DNA of 64,000 nt from Spirosoma taeanense (GCF_013127955.1 NZ_CP053435.1:310001-374000), one strand, 5' to 3'; numbered from the stretch's first letter, positions 44,639-53,599 are shown. Program-made: numbers and translations. The notes: generated by a model not told the origin, from the letters alone.

Positions 44639-45748
44639 CCCCCCCGACCCAACTCCTCCGCCAAAGGGTTTATCGGCCATGTAGCCCGCCAGCAGAATCT
44701 GGTTATTAATCCGGATCAGCAGCGAGGGGTCCTCCATATTAAGAGCACTTCGCATACGCAGAATCTGGTAATTGCCTTGGCCAATCCGGGTGAAAACGAG
44801 CAGACTAAAAGCTATAGTCAGCACGGTAAGACCTGTAATCAGCAGGGGCACGTTCCGGCGCAGCAACAGGTAAATCGGCCCACCTACGAAGATAATAAAT
44901 AGCGGACCGCGCGTACCAGCGATAGCGAACCCCCAGAAGCAGATGAGTGCCAGAAGAAGATACAGGACGCGTTTCAGCATGGTTTTTGATTCCAGCACCA
45001 TAATCCCGGCAAACAAAGAGACGTGGGCCATACTGGCGCCGAACTGGCCAGCATCCGTATAGAAGGAGAAGGCCCGGAACTGCTTACCAAACAGAAGGTG
45101 GGTTTTGTAACCGACCTCATTCAGCCACTGCTGCTCACCCGGCAGCAGACCAATATAATACTGGCGGAAACTCCATAACGCTCCCAGCACCGACCAGAAT
45201 AACCAGCATTTAACGAGCCAATACAGATGTTTGGGATCATTAATGAGCAGGAGCCCGGCCGTAACCACCATCAGCCAGTAAAGCGATAAGCCCCGAACCG
45301 CAAAGAACCAGGCCACCTGACTTGGGGCGCGCGTATTGAAAAAAAGCAGTATCGTGTACATAAACCACACCAGTACCAGATAAAAAACCGGGTGATGTAG
45401 TCGCCGTTCGCCCGTGCGTCTGACGGAGAAGAAGATGCCGATAAAAATCAGCACCAGCATCAGGTCAATGGATAAACCGTAAGGTGCATCGGGTAGAAAC
45501 CGGCTTATGCCCAGAACAAAGAAATTGATATTGAAATAGATCATCAGCCCCGCCATTGGATTGGTGAAGCAGATGCCCGCCACAACCAGTGCCGAAGGCA
45601 GAACAATCAGCATGGCCAGGGCCGCTACTTTACCAACAGCTACAAAGGCACCAACCAAAATAGCAGCGGCTGTTCCGATGACAGCTAGTTTAACTTCACG
45701 GCCCGTTGGAACGGGTAAGTATTCAACGCGCAAATTCATGACGAACAC
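44573..45748 (-). CDS. O-antigen polymerase/ligase-like membrane protein, frameshifted near its 3-prime end
   Basis: The 391-codon frame encodes a polytopic inner membrane protein (about ten helices) of the Wzy/O-antigen ligase (Wzy_C) type, with a large loop around GEQQWLNEVGYKTHLLFGKQ and AGTRGPLFIIFVGGPIYLLL. Such proteins polymerise or transfer lipid-linked repeat units in the periplasm. After KPFGGGVGSGG the frame shifts and ends as TGATGLRPIRSSGRSLWTAG. One extra C in the plus-strand run 44639-44645 would join it to 44265-44638. It overlaps the flippase gene by 26 bases; a start at 45739 is also possible. Confidence 0.8.
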   Translation of the reverse strand: MFVMNLRVEYLPVPTGREVKLAVIGTAAAILVGAFVAVGKVAALAMLIVLPSALVVAGICFTNPMAGLMIYFNINFFVLGISRFLPDAPYGLSIDLMLVLIFIGIFFSVRRTGERRLHHPVFYLVLVWFMYTILLFFNTRAPSQVAWFFAVRGLSLYWLMVVTAGLLLINDPKHLYWLVKCWLFWSVLGALWSFRQYYIGLLPGEQQWLNEVGYKTHLLFGKQFRAFSFYTDAGQFGASMAHVSLFAGIMVLESKTMLKRVLYLLLALICFWGFAIAGTRGPLFIIFVGGPIYLLLRRNVPLLITGLTVLTIAFSLLVFTRIGQGNYQILRMRSALNMEDPSLLIRINNQILLAGYMADKPFGGGVGSGGTGATGLRPIRSSGRSLWTAGT

Positions 45749-47102
45749 GGTTTACTAATTGGCCTCCCTGTTGCAGACCGACGCGCATAGCTGTCGGCAG
45801 CGATACGGCCGCGTAGGGTTTCATCATTCGAAATCCCATCAGCAGCCCGACCAGAAAGGTAGCAATGGACACAAAGGCCACACTCGCTACAGATTTGAAT
45901 AGATAAAGCGCAATGACATCGCCAACAATATTGACGATGAGCATGAGAATGACTTTCTGGAGATTTCGGTGTGGATGGCCCAGAGCGTCCAGCCCTACAC
46001 CTGAATAACGCTCGAGTGGCACTAGGGCCGCATAAATCATAAAGAAGCGCAGCACCATGACACTATCGCCAAAGCCTTCGCCCCCCAGCAGTCGAACCAG
46101 CGGCTCGGCAAAAATAAATCCGCCCAGAGCGATTGGAAGCAGTGCGATCCAGAGTTGTCCGGCAAACCGGTGAAATTCATCAGCGAAGTGCGCTAGCTTT
46201 TGCTGCTGATGCAGAGCGGCTAACTGAGGAATAGCGGTAATGACGATACTGCGGGTTGGCATTTCGACCAGTTCCAGCAGCCGCTGCGGAACGGTATAGA
46301 GCGTTACAGCGGCTGGTCCTAACCAGGCAGCAATCAGGAAGGTATCCGAACTGCGGAGCAGATTTGACAGCAGCAATGTACCGGTACTGAACTTGCCAAA
46401 CTGAAACAACGCCCGCCGTTCGGTAGAGGTACCCTGGAAAAAGTCGCGGAGCCGACTACCTCTGATGAGCACCGTGCCCACGCTGATCGTACCATAGGCA
46501 ATCGTGTAGGAAGCATAAAGCCAGCTGCTGGTCAGTTCGTGAAATTGCCAGTAACCGATGCCAATCAGCATTAGCTGCAAAAACTGGATGCCGGGCCGGA
46601 TAAGTTGAATGGGGGCAAAGCGAGAACGGGCGTGCCAGAACCACATACTGTGAGATGCGGGCATTGAAACAACCGCCAGGAGCAGAAACCAGCCTATGGC
46701 GCCCCCTCCGCCAATATTTACCGAATCAGCAGAAAGCCAGCCTAGCCGTACGGCCTGCGGCAGTGCCAGTAAAACCAGCCCCAATAAGACTACCAGGCTG
46801 GCTGTCAGCATTGCGCTTAGTTGCCAGGCCGCGCCTACCCAGCGTCGGAAACTTGTTTCATTATCGGTATCCGTAGCGGTGTGTCGGATCAGGCCGTTCA
46901 GAATGAACCCATTTCGAACAACGTCGAATAGCGTGAAAAAAGCCAGAAACAGCGTCCAGAGACCAAACTCTTCTTTGGTCATGAGACGGGCCAACAAGCC
47001 GAGCGATATGAGGCCCAGCGCAGCCGAGGTGCCGTTACCGAGTAGCGAAACAACCGCGTTGCGCCGGATTAATTTACCCAGCCGTTGTAAGGATAAGTCC
47101 AT
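45723..47102 (-). CDS. Lipid-linked oligosaccharide flippase, Wzx/MOP family
   Basis: The 459-residue protein has about 12-14 membrane helices and the Polysacc_synt (MOP) pattern: LGKLIRRNAVVSLLGNGTSA at the start, GLLARLMTKEEFGLWTLFLA, and YTVPQRLLELVEMPTRSIV in the middle. Wzx proteins flip undecaprenyl-linked repeat units across the inner membrane. It is transcribed with the polymerase-like gene, which overlaps its end. The gene is separated from the chain-length gene upstream by a long hairpin at 47124-47190. Substrate structure is unknown. Confidence 0.9.
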   Translation of the reverse strand: MDLSLQRLGKLIRRNAVVSLLGNGTSAALGLISLGLLARLMTKEEFGLWTLFLAFFTLFDVVRNGFILNGLIRHTATDTDNETSFRRWVGAAWQLSAMLTASLVVLLGLVLLALPQAVRLGWLSADSVNIGGGGAIGWFLLLAVVSMPASHSMWFWHARSRFAPIQLIRPGIQFLQLMLIGIGYWQFHELTSSWLYASYTIAYGTISVGTVLIRGSRLRDFFQGTSTERRALFQFGKFSTGTLLLSNLLRSSDTFLIAAWLGPAAVTLYTVPQRLLELVEMPTRSIVITAIPQLAALHQQQKLAHFADEFHRFAGQLWIALLPIALGGFIFAEPLVRLLGGEGFGDSVMVLRFFMIYAALVPLERYSGVGLDALGHPHRNLQKVILMLIVNIVGDVIALYLFKSVASVAFVSIATFLVGLLMGFRMMKPYAAVSLPTAMRVGLQQGGQLVNRVRHEFAR

Positions 47103-47123
47103 TTACAGAAGAGTGAAGTGAAA

Positions 47124-47190
47124 GGCTCATTGTGTGTAGTGGGTTATGGCAAGGAAATACTCGCCATAACCCACTACACACAATGAAGCC
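47124..47190 (-). repeat. Long perfect inverted repeat between wzc-like and wzx-like genes
   Basis: CATTGTGTGTAGTGGGTTAT plus GGC (47128-47150) pairs perfectly with 47163-47185 over a 12-base loop. GGCT/AGCC extends the stem after a one-base bulge. It fills the gap between two co-directional genes and lacks a long T run on the minus strand, so it may set the ratio of upstream to downstream transcript. Confidence 0.8.
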
Positions 47191-47199
47191 ACCAATAAC

Positions 47200-49407
47200 T
47201 TAGGCCGATTTAACGACGGCCGTTGACGACGGTGCCGGAGGTAAAGCTGGCCGGTGCAGGCTTGTCTCGGTGGCTGGCAGGGCATCTACCAGCACCATGT
47301 CGATCCGGTTTAACACGCCCAGAACGCAGCCGTTGTGCGAAGCCCGGCGATACAAGTCGGTGAGAGACTGATCTGTTTTGGTCCAGACAGACTGCGCGTC
47401 GATAACTACCAGCGATACACTGCTCTGCACCGCTAAGTGGGCAGGGATGGCCGTTTCCATGAGGCTTGGCAGCTCAAGGAAAATATAGTCGTAGTCCGTT
47501 GGAATTAAATCGCTGTGGCCTTCAATTAAACTCTCTGCGCGTTGCGTATCCACGAAATCGTCCTGTACCGCGTAAGGAATCACCTGTACCCGCGATAAGC
47601 CCGGCGTTGCGGTTTCATCGGGAATAAGGGCGCTGCCTTCCGGATACAGATACGCCACCCGGTGGCCCGCCATGGCAAATTTGGCGCTGAGTGCATTACC
47701 AACCCAAGTTTTTCCCTGGGCCGGACGGGTACTCAAAATAGTGATCAGGTGCGGCTGCGGGCGACTTTGCTGACTTAACTCAACTACAACCGCCGACCGA
47801 AGCTGCTCAATCATAGAGTGCTTCATCGAACGCAAGCGATTGACGAACCGGCCATGAATGAGCGGGAAGGCGGCTGCCAGCGACAAACCGGTAATCTGCT
47901 CGGCGCGCTCGGGGTTCTGAATCCGGTTGTTCATCCAGGTACGGAGCGACAGCATCAGGATTACCAGGAAAAGCATTCCAACAAATGAACCGATGACAAT
48001 GAGCCAGCGCGTAACGTTAGAAGACTTCTGCGGATAGTCAGGCTTATCGATCATATTGATTGGGCCGGCCATTTCTACGTTCTTCTGCTGAAGCTTAGCC
48101 ATGTTCAGACCGTTCAGAACCGACATGTATTCTTTCTCGGCCACATCCACTTCTCGACGTAGGTGAATCAACTGGGGGCCCAGCGGAGCCAGTTTCTGAA
48201 TAGAGGCATCATAATCGTTCAGGTGCTTCTGATAAACTTCGAGCCGAGCTGTTGATTCATCATATTCCAGCACTTTCGAGAGCCATTCGGACATAACCGA
48301 CTCCTGCGGCAACGCATCCGACGAATTTCCTTCAGAGTAATATTTCTGAGCTATGTTCTTCAGGTCTTCCGACAGGCTATTTACCCGGGCCTGTAACACA
48401 TCAATTACTTTGCGGGGTTGTCCCGTAACTTCGGCGTTGGCCAACCTCTCGCTCGCCGTTGATAGCTCATCCCGCTTGGCGCGGAGCTCACCGCTGGTCA
48501 GTAAAAAGCTGGAGCGCTCCTTCAGGCGCTTTTCGAGCGTGGCTACCCCAGCCCGGGCACCCCGGTTACGCATCTGTTCGCGCTGGTAGTCCATCTCGAG
48601 CGTGCTCTTGCCGGAAGCGGCTGCTTTAGCCTGTTCATCGTAGTTGACAATCTCGTTACTGGAGCCAAAACTTTGGAGTTTTGCTTCGGCAGCCTGTAGT
48701 TTGTTGGCTGCTTCGCGGGTTTTATTCTCGTAAAACTGCACCACCGAACGGGTCTCGGTAGATTTTGAATCCATATACCGGTTGGTAAAGACATCTACCA
48801 GCAGGTTAAGTGTTTGCTGGGTTACAGCCGGATCATCCGACTTATAAGCAAGCGAAATAATGTCGGTCATGGTACCTGCCCGCTTGGCAATGAGGTTATC
48901 CCCAATACCATCTGCCGAGTACTTGGAGCCCGAGGCTTCCAGCAGATCGGCCAGACCGCTGGCGCCCGGCTGACGGATAAGATTTTCTATTCGCTTCGTG
49001 GTCGAATCTACTGACCCGGGCACAACGATCAACCGGCGAAGGCTGTCGCCGACCGTTTCCTGCAGTTCCTTAAATCCTTTGGCGCTCAGCACCATTGGAT
49101 CGGGCTTTTGAAGCAGCAAGTGCTGTGCCAGGAGCCGACGGCCTACCTGAGCAAGCGTATTGGGCGCTTCGAGCGTTGTAACGATATTATCCAGCGCGTT
49201 GGCAATCGCGTAGAAGTCAAGTTTGCCTTTTTCGTCGCTTCGGATAGAATAACTGGAAGCCAGACCTGTATAGAGCGTTGCTTTCGATTCATACTGACCG
49301 GCCATGTTCATGGTTAACACATAAACCGTAACGGCCGTGATGAGCGGCAGTGCTAATAGCCAGATCAGGTTTCGCTTAAGTAGTCGGAGGAGCGTAGTTA
49401 TATTCAT
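47200..49407 (-). CDS. Wzc/Wzz-like exopolysaccharide chain-length protein with degenerate tyrosine-kinase domain
   Basis: The 735-residue protein has a membrane helix near residues 14-32 (LIWLLALPLITAVTVYVL), a long periplasmic coiled-coil region (about 200-440), a second helix near 465-490 (WLIVIGSFVGMLFLVILML) and a C-terminal cytoplasmic domain of the BY-kinase type. Walker A reads STRPAQGKTWVG. The Walker A-prime Asp and Walker B Asp are lost (VAYLYPEG; DYIFLELPSL), and the C-terminus (PALPPAPSSTAVVKSA) has no Tyr cluster. It should control EPS polymer length, with kinase activity doubtful. The TolC-like gene upstream is co-directional. Confidence 0.88.
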   Translation of the reverse strand: MNITTLLRLLKRNLIWLLALPLITAVTVYVLTMNMAGQYESKATLYTGLASSYSIRSDEKGKLDFYAIANALDNIVTTLEAPNTLAQVGRRLLAQHLLLQKPDPMVLSAKGFKELQETVGDSLRRLIVVPGSVDSTTKRIENLIRQPGASGLADLLEASGSKYSADGIGDNLIAKRAGTMTDIISLAYKSDDPAVTQQTLNLLVDVFTNRYMDSKSTETRSVVQFYENKTREAANKLQAAEAKLQSFGSSNEIVNYDEQAKAAASGKSTLEMDYQREQMRNRGARAGVATLEKRLKERSSFLLTSGELRAKRDELSTASERLANAEVTGQPRKVIDVLQARVNSLSEDLKNIAQKYYSEGNSSDALPQESVMSEWLSKVLEYDESTARLEVYQKHLNDYDASIQKLAPLGPQLIHLRREVDVAEKEYMSVLNGLNMAKLQQKNVEMAGPINMIDKPDYPQKSSNVTRWLIVIGSFVGMLFLVILMLSLRTWMNNRIQNPERAEQITGLSLAAAFPLIHGRFVNRLRSMKHSMIEQLRSAVVVELSQQSRPQPHLITILSTRPAQGKTWVGNALSAKFAMAGHRVAYLYPEGSALIPDETATPGLSRVQVIPYAVQDDFVDTQRAESLIEGHSDLIPTDYDYIFLELPSLMETAIPAHLAVQSSVSLVVIDAQSVWTKTDQSLTDLYRRASHNGCVLGVLNRIDMVLVDALPATETSLHRPALPPAPSSTAVVKSA

Positions 49408-49428
49408 AAATTATAAGAAGAACGTTGC

Positions 49429-50268
49429 TTATCGTTTCAATTCGGACAGAGGTACGCCAACTAAGGTCTCAAGTTCGTAAAAATATTGCGAAAAAGAACC
49501 CCGTTGTTCCGCCACACCAGCCTGAGCCTGTGCATACAGGTTGCTGGCGCGGGCAAAGTCGGCCGGGTTGCCCTTACCGTTTTGAAAATCCAGTTCGGCT
49601 ACGCGAAACGCTACCAGCGTAGCCTGCTCGTCGCGAATCCGGATCTGAAGAATTTTTTGCGCCGTAAGCATACCCTGATACAGCCGGATTAATTCGCGCC
49701 GGAACTGCTGACGGGTCACTTCGCGTCTGGCGATGGCGCCCCGATACTCCGAATAAGCCTCCCGCATCCGGTGTTTACGTCCGAAAAGTTCGGCAACCGG
49801 AATCTGAATGTGCAGACCTGCACGGTACCCGTTCGTGAGCTGGTATTGGTCGTAGTTATTCAGGGTTCCGGCGGCAAGCAGCGTCTGGTTACCTGTTTGA
49901 TAGTTGGCAAACGGATAGACATACTGAAGCACAACCGTTCGGGTAAACCGGTACCGTTCGAGCCGGCCTTCAATCGATGCATCGTCTTCCTTTAAACTAG
50001 GCGCATTGCGGACACCAATCTGCACCAGACTGTCAAACGGCACCAACTGATCGGCCAAACTGCGCTGAAGGTCAAAATATAGCGTATCGCCTAAAGGCTC
50101 TGCGGCTGCACCGGGCTGGGTTGCAGTGGCTTTCTCACTCCCGGAGACCTTGTTTTGAGCCTGTACTTCCCGGGAAATCGCCATAGATACTACCAGAAGT
50201 AAAACGGACCTGACTAGAAAGACCGTACAAAAGATAGGACGCCGAAAAGTAAACATACGTTTCCTCAT
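49429..50268 (-). CDS. Half-length TolC/OEP-like outer membrane protein
   Basis: The 279-residue protein has a signal peptide (LLLVVSMAISREVQAQ), then a TolC-type (OEP) helical hairpin with strands: LVQIGVRNAPSLKEDDASIE, YRAGLHIQIPVAELFGRK, TRQQFRRELIRLYQGMLTAQ and AELDFQNGKGNPADFARA. Ordinary TolC proteins are 420-500 residues with two such repeats; this one contains only one. It is next to the Wzc-like gene, and no Wza-type export channel is present in the window, so it may form the outer membrane part of the EPS exporter. It could also be a truncated relic. Confidence 0.82.
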   Translation of the reverse strand: MRKRMFTFRRPIFCTVFLVRSVLLLVVSMAISREVQAQNKVSGSEKATATQPGAAAEPLGDTLYFDLQRSLADQLVPFDSLVQIGVRNAPSLKEDDASIEGRLERYRFTRTVVLQYVYPFANYQTGNQTLLAAGTLNNYDQYQLTNGYRAGLHIQIPVAELFGRKHRMREAYSEYRGAIARREVTRQQFRRELIRLYQGMLTAQKILQIRIRDEQATLVAFRVAELDFQNGKGNPADFARASNLYAQAQAGVAEQRGSFSQYFYELETLVGVPLSELKR

Positions 50269-50343
50269 GATACTAATTATAGTAGTTGGAAGAGCAGAAT
50301 TTAATTTCTTTGTCTGAAAGTTACGGCAAAGCGAGTTAGGTGA

Positions 50344-51582
50344 ATGGAAAATTTAGTAAGCGATGCAGTTTGGTCGGGGGTAAAAGGACGTGATATTGTG
50401 GTAGTCGGACTGCAATCATTCGATTCTACGATTGGCAGCAACTGCCGGGATATTGCGGTCGAGTTCGCCAAGGACAATCGCGTTTTATACGTAAATCCGC
50501 CATTAGACCGCATTACGGCCTTCCGACGCGATGGATTCCGGGCGTTGCTGGGCGGCACATCAACAACCAATCAGCCCCCTCTTCGGCAGGTTTCGGAACG
50601 ACTGTGGTCATTTTATCCTACGGTAATACTTGAATCAATAAATCGATTACCCGACGGAGCGCTGTTCGATCAGCTTAATCGACGCAATAACGAACGACTG
50701 GCAGCGGCAATCCGGTCGGCCGTAAACGAATTGGGTTTTGAGCGTATTATTCTGTTTAACGACAGCGACATGCTCCGCAGTTTTTACTTGGACGAGTGGT
50801 TGAAACCGGAGCTGATGATTTACTATAGCCGCGACAATCTACTGGCGGTTGAGTACTGGCAGCTTCACGGCCTGCGGCTCGAACCGGCCCTGATGAAAAA
50901 AGCGACCCTTGTCGCGGCTAATTCAGCTTACCTCGCCCGGCTGGCGGCCGAACACAATCCAAATTCCTTTGATATTGGTCAGGGCTGCGATCTGTCGCGG
51001 TTCGATCCGGCTCAGGCGCACGCCATCCCGGCTGATCTAGCCGCTGTGCCGGGACCGCGTATTGGTTACGTAGGCGCCCTGAGCGCCTTACGGCTCGATC
51101 TTGCCCTCCTGGAATTTGTGGCGCTTGAACGGCCCGACTGGCAGCTGGTGCTGGTTGGACCGGAAGATGAAACCTTCCGGGCAAGTCGGCTGCATGGCTT
51201 ACGTAATGTGCATTTTCTGGGCCCGAAACCCGGAGATGAACTGCCTGCTTATCTGTCTCATCTGGACGTGCTGATGAACCCGCAGGAGCTTAACCCTGTT
51301 ACGGTCGGGAACTACCCACGTAAGATTGATGAGTATCTGGCCATGGGCAAACCGGTGGTGGCTGTCCGGACGGAAGCAATGGCTATGTTTGAGCAGCATG
51401 TTTATCTGGCTGATAACCCCGACCAGTTTATTACGCTAACGGAGCGAGCGTTACGTGAAGGTGGCCCGTCCAGTCCGGATGAGGCTATTCACTTTGCCCG
51501 GTCCCACACCTGGGCGGCCTCCGTTGCCGCCCTCGGCCAGGCCATACAACAAGTATCACCTCAAACTATGGAAACGGTATGA
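50344..51582 (+). CDS. Glycosyltransferase (GT-B, TuaH/GT1-like)
   Basis: The 412-residue protein begins DIVVVGLQSFDSTIGSNCRD, has an N-terminal Rossmann-like domain with RVLYVNPPLDR, and a C-terminal donor domain with PRIGYVGALSALRLDLALLE, FLGPKPGDELPAYLSHLDVL and NPRKIDEYLAMGKPVV-like NYPRKIDEYLAMGKPVVA. The layout resembles TuaH-type glycosyltransferases. It is cytoplasmic and uses a nucleotide sugar. It diverges from the TolC-like gene and overlaps the acyltransferase gene by four bases. Confidence 0.87.
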   Translation: MENLVSDAVWSGVKGRDIVVVGLQSFDSTIGSNCRDIAVEFAKDNRVLYVNPPLDRITAFRRDGFRALLGGTSTTNQPPLRQVSERLWSFYPTVILESINRLPDGALFDQLNRRNNERLAAAIRSAVNELGFERIILFNDSDMLRSFYLDEWLKPELMIYYSRDNLLAVEYWQLHGLRLEPALMKKATLVAANSAYLARLAAEHNPNSFDIGQGCDLSRFDPAQAHAIPADLAAVPGPRIGYVGALSALRLDLALLEFVALERPDWQLVLVGPEDETFRASRLHGLRNVHFLGPKPGDELPAYLSHLDVLMNPQELNPVTVGNYPRKIDEYLAMGKPVVAVRTEAMAMFEQHVYLADNPDQFITLTERALREGGPSSPDEAIHFARSHTWAASVAALGQAIQQVSPQTMETV

Positions 51583-52304
51583 TCGGTTCATTAGGCCAAC
51601 GTATCAAACAGAACGAACGGTTGAAGTGGTTTGTCCATTATTTGCTGATTCCAAAAGGACAGGCTCGCCCACGCCGGTGGGTAAGCTGGTTTGTGAACCC
51701 GTTTATGCATCCGAAAGGCCGGGGTGCGGTAATCCGTTCATCCGTGCGGCTGGATGTACTGCCGTTTCAGCCGTTTCAAATGGGCGAGGGCGCAACCATT
51801 GAAGATTACTGCGTGGTCAACAATGGCGTGGGGGCGGTGAGTGTAGGGGCCAACTCCCGGGTTGGGATCGGCTCGGTGATGATTGGCCCCGTTGCTGTCG
51901 GAAATGAAGTTATTATTGCCCAGCATGTAGTTATGTCGGGGCTGAACCATTCGTACGAAGATATCCAGAAGCCAATCCGGAAGCAACCCGTTACCAAGGC
52001 CGAGGTTGTTATTGAGGATGAATGCTGGATTGGCGCGAATGCCGTTGTGACGGCGGGCGTTCGCGTTGGCCACCACTCGGTCGTGGCTGCCGGGAGCGTC
52101 GTTACGAAAAACGTACCGCCTTATTCTGTCGTGGTTGGTAACCCGGCGCGGGTTATCAAACAATATGATTCCGACAAGAAAGAGTGGGTGAAGGTAAAAC
52201 CCGTTAATGGCACGGCGCAATTCAACGGGAACGGGGCTACCTCTGCCGAGTCACCGATGGTGAAACTGTCCCAGAACGGGGTTCCGGTCATTGCCGGATT
52301 ATAA
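51579..52304 (+). CDS. Hexapeptide-repeat acyltransferase
   Basis: The 241-residue protein carries left-handed beta-helix hexapeptide repeats (EGATIEDYCVVNNGVGAVSV, VGNEVIIAQHVVMSGLNHSY, IGANAVVTAGVRVGHHSVVA) and the typical ending SVVTKNVPPYSVVVGNPARVIKQY. The His of LNHSY is the likely catalytic base. Such enzymes O-acetylate sugars on exopolysaccharides (WcaF/maltose acetyltransferase type). It is translationally coupled to the glycosyltransferase before it (ATGA overlap), so it probably decorates the same polymer. Confidence 0.9.
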   Translation: MIGSLGQRIKQNERLKWFVHYLLIPKGQARPRRWVSWFVNPFMHPKGRGAVIRSSVRLDVLPFQPFQMGEGATIEDYCVVNNGVGAVSVGANSRVGIGSVMIGPVAVGNEVIIAQHVVMSGLNHSYEDIQKPIRKQPVTKAEVVIEDECWIGANAVVTAGVRVGHHSVVAAGSVVTKNVPPYSVVVGNPARVIKQYDSDKKEWVKVKPVNGTAQFNGNGATSAESPMVKLSQNGVPVIAGL

Positions 52305-52433
52305 AAAGCTAGACGAAAAAAAGGTTTACGTCAATACTATCGGCTATTACAGGGTCACTGGCTCGATAATCGGCCTGCTTCATAACTTGCTTCCTGATCC
52401 GTTCGTTGAGTAGGCATACCAGGTAACTAGCTC

Positions 52434-52700
52434 ATGAAACGGATCCTATTGCTTCTCTCTTTGCTGTGTACTCCCGGGTTGGCTATTAGCGCCCTGGCGC
52501 AAAGCAACCAATCGCCAGCTAGGCAGCAGTCAACATCGGTCCAGGATAACCGACAAGCTAACCCGCCCCGGCCAAAGTTCAGCAAGCCAAGCCAACGTCC
52601 GAGGCCGGATACGACGTCACCTAAAAACCGGAGGCAACGGCGCCTGCCGCCCGATTCTTTACGTCGGGGTGGCGCAACGCGGGTCGATACGGTCCGGTGA
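52434..52700 (+). CDS. Small secreted Pro/Arg-rich protein
   Basis: The 88-residue protein has a signal peptide (LLLLSLLCTPGLAISALAQ), then a low-complexity mature part rich in Pro, Arg, Ser and Gln (PPRPKFSKPSQRPRPDTTSP, RRQRRLPPDSLRRGGATR). It has no recognised domain. ATG 52434 is followed by a clean signal peptide, and the frame reads codons without interruption up to the gene end 32 bases before the desaturase start, so I regard it as real. A cationic exported peptide bound to anionic polysaccharide is one guess. Confidence 0.6.
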   Translation: MKRILLLLSLLCTPGLAISALAQSNQSPARQQSTSVQDNRQANPPRPKFSKPSQRPRPDTTSPKNRRQRRLPPDSLRRGGATRVDTVR

Positions 52701-52732
52701 TTGGGGATAATTGACACGTCAACGCTTTCGCT

Positions 52733-53587
52733 ATGCGCTGGTTTCCGATTCCGCCATTCGATTTTGTTATTTTTCTGCTGATGGTGCTGGCTTTTGGCTT
52801 ATTGATGTGGATTCAGTGGCGTGCGCCGTTACGCCGGCAGCGGTTCAATACGGTCCGGCGGGTAGTCCGGAATATTGGAGTATCCATACCCATGTTTATC
52901 TGTTTTCGGCTGCTTCTGGTGCCATTGCCTTTACTGACGGCGATCTGGGCCGGGCAACATCAGCTGGGCCTGCTGCGCTGGCTGCTGCCTGCGGGCGAGG
53001 TGTGGCGTTGGGTACAGGCCGGGCTGGGCTTCCTGCTGTTTGACTACAGCTATTACTGGTGGCATCAGGCTACTCATTACTGGCCGGCTTTTTATCGGTT
53101 TCACAACATACACCACACGGATCTGGATATGGATGTGTCCACAGCCGTCCGGTTTCATTTTCTCGACATGATCGTCGGAACGGTTTTTCGGTCGCTGATT
53201 GTGCTGGGGTTTGGAATTGGTTTCTGGACAGCCCTGGTTTACGAAGGCGTTTTTGAACTGGCTACCCAGTTTCATCATTCAAACACCCGTCTGCCCAAAC
53301 GCGTTGAGCAATGGTTAAATTACCTTGTCGTGACGCCCCGAATGCACGGTATCCATCATTCCATTGTGCGCGATGAATTCAATTCCAACTGGGGAACCGT
53401 TCTGTCCATCTGGGATCGACTGCATGGCACGCATCGGATGGATATTCCACAAAGCGCGGTAGACATCGGGGTGCCTGCCTACCGCGACGAGCGTGAACTG
53501 ACCTTTAGCCAATTGTTAAAAATGCCGTTCGGGCCGCAGCGCGACTGGCAACTGCCGTCCGGCGAGCGGCCCGAAACCCGCAACTGA
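52733..53587 (+). CDS. Sterol desaturase / fatty acid hydroxylase family membrane protein
   Basis: The 284-residue protein has an N-terminal membrane helix (FVIFLLMVLAFGLLMWI) and further helices. The His clusters of the di-iron membrane hydroxylases are HQATH near residue 110, HNIHHT near 122, FHHSN near 183 and HGIHHS near 203. These bind two irons and hydroxylate or desaturate lipids. The true substrate could be a membrane lipid or carotenoid. It lies 32 bases after the small secreted gene and is convergent with the DUF748 gene. Confidence 0.9.
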   Translation: MRWFPIPPFDFVIFLLMVLAFGLLMWIQWRAPLRRQRFNTVRRVVRNIGVSIPMFICFRLLLVPLPLLTAIWAGQHQLGLLRWLLPAGEVWRWVQAGLGFLLFDYSYYWWHQATHYWPAFYRFHNIHHTDLDMDVSTAVRFHFLDMIVGTVFRSLIVLGFGIGFWTALVYEGVFELATQFHHSNTRLPKRVEQWLNYLVVTPRMHGIHHSIVRDEFNSNWGTVLSIWDRLHGTHRMDIPQSAVDIGVPAYRDERELTFSQLLKMPFGPQRDWQLPSGERPETRN

Positions 53588-53599
53588 CGAGCTGGCTTT

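Noticed and set aside
52711-53043. 110-codon plus-strand frame at the start of the sterol desaturase gene
   Set aside because: It overlaps the desaturase frame with its His motifs, which is clearly the real gene.
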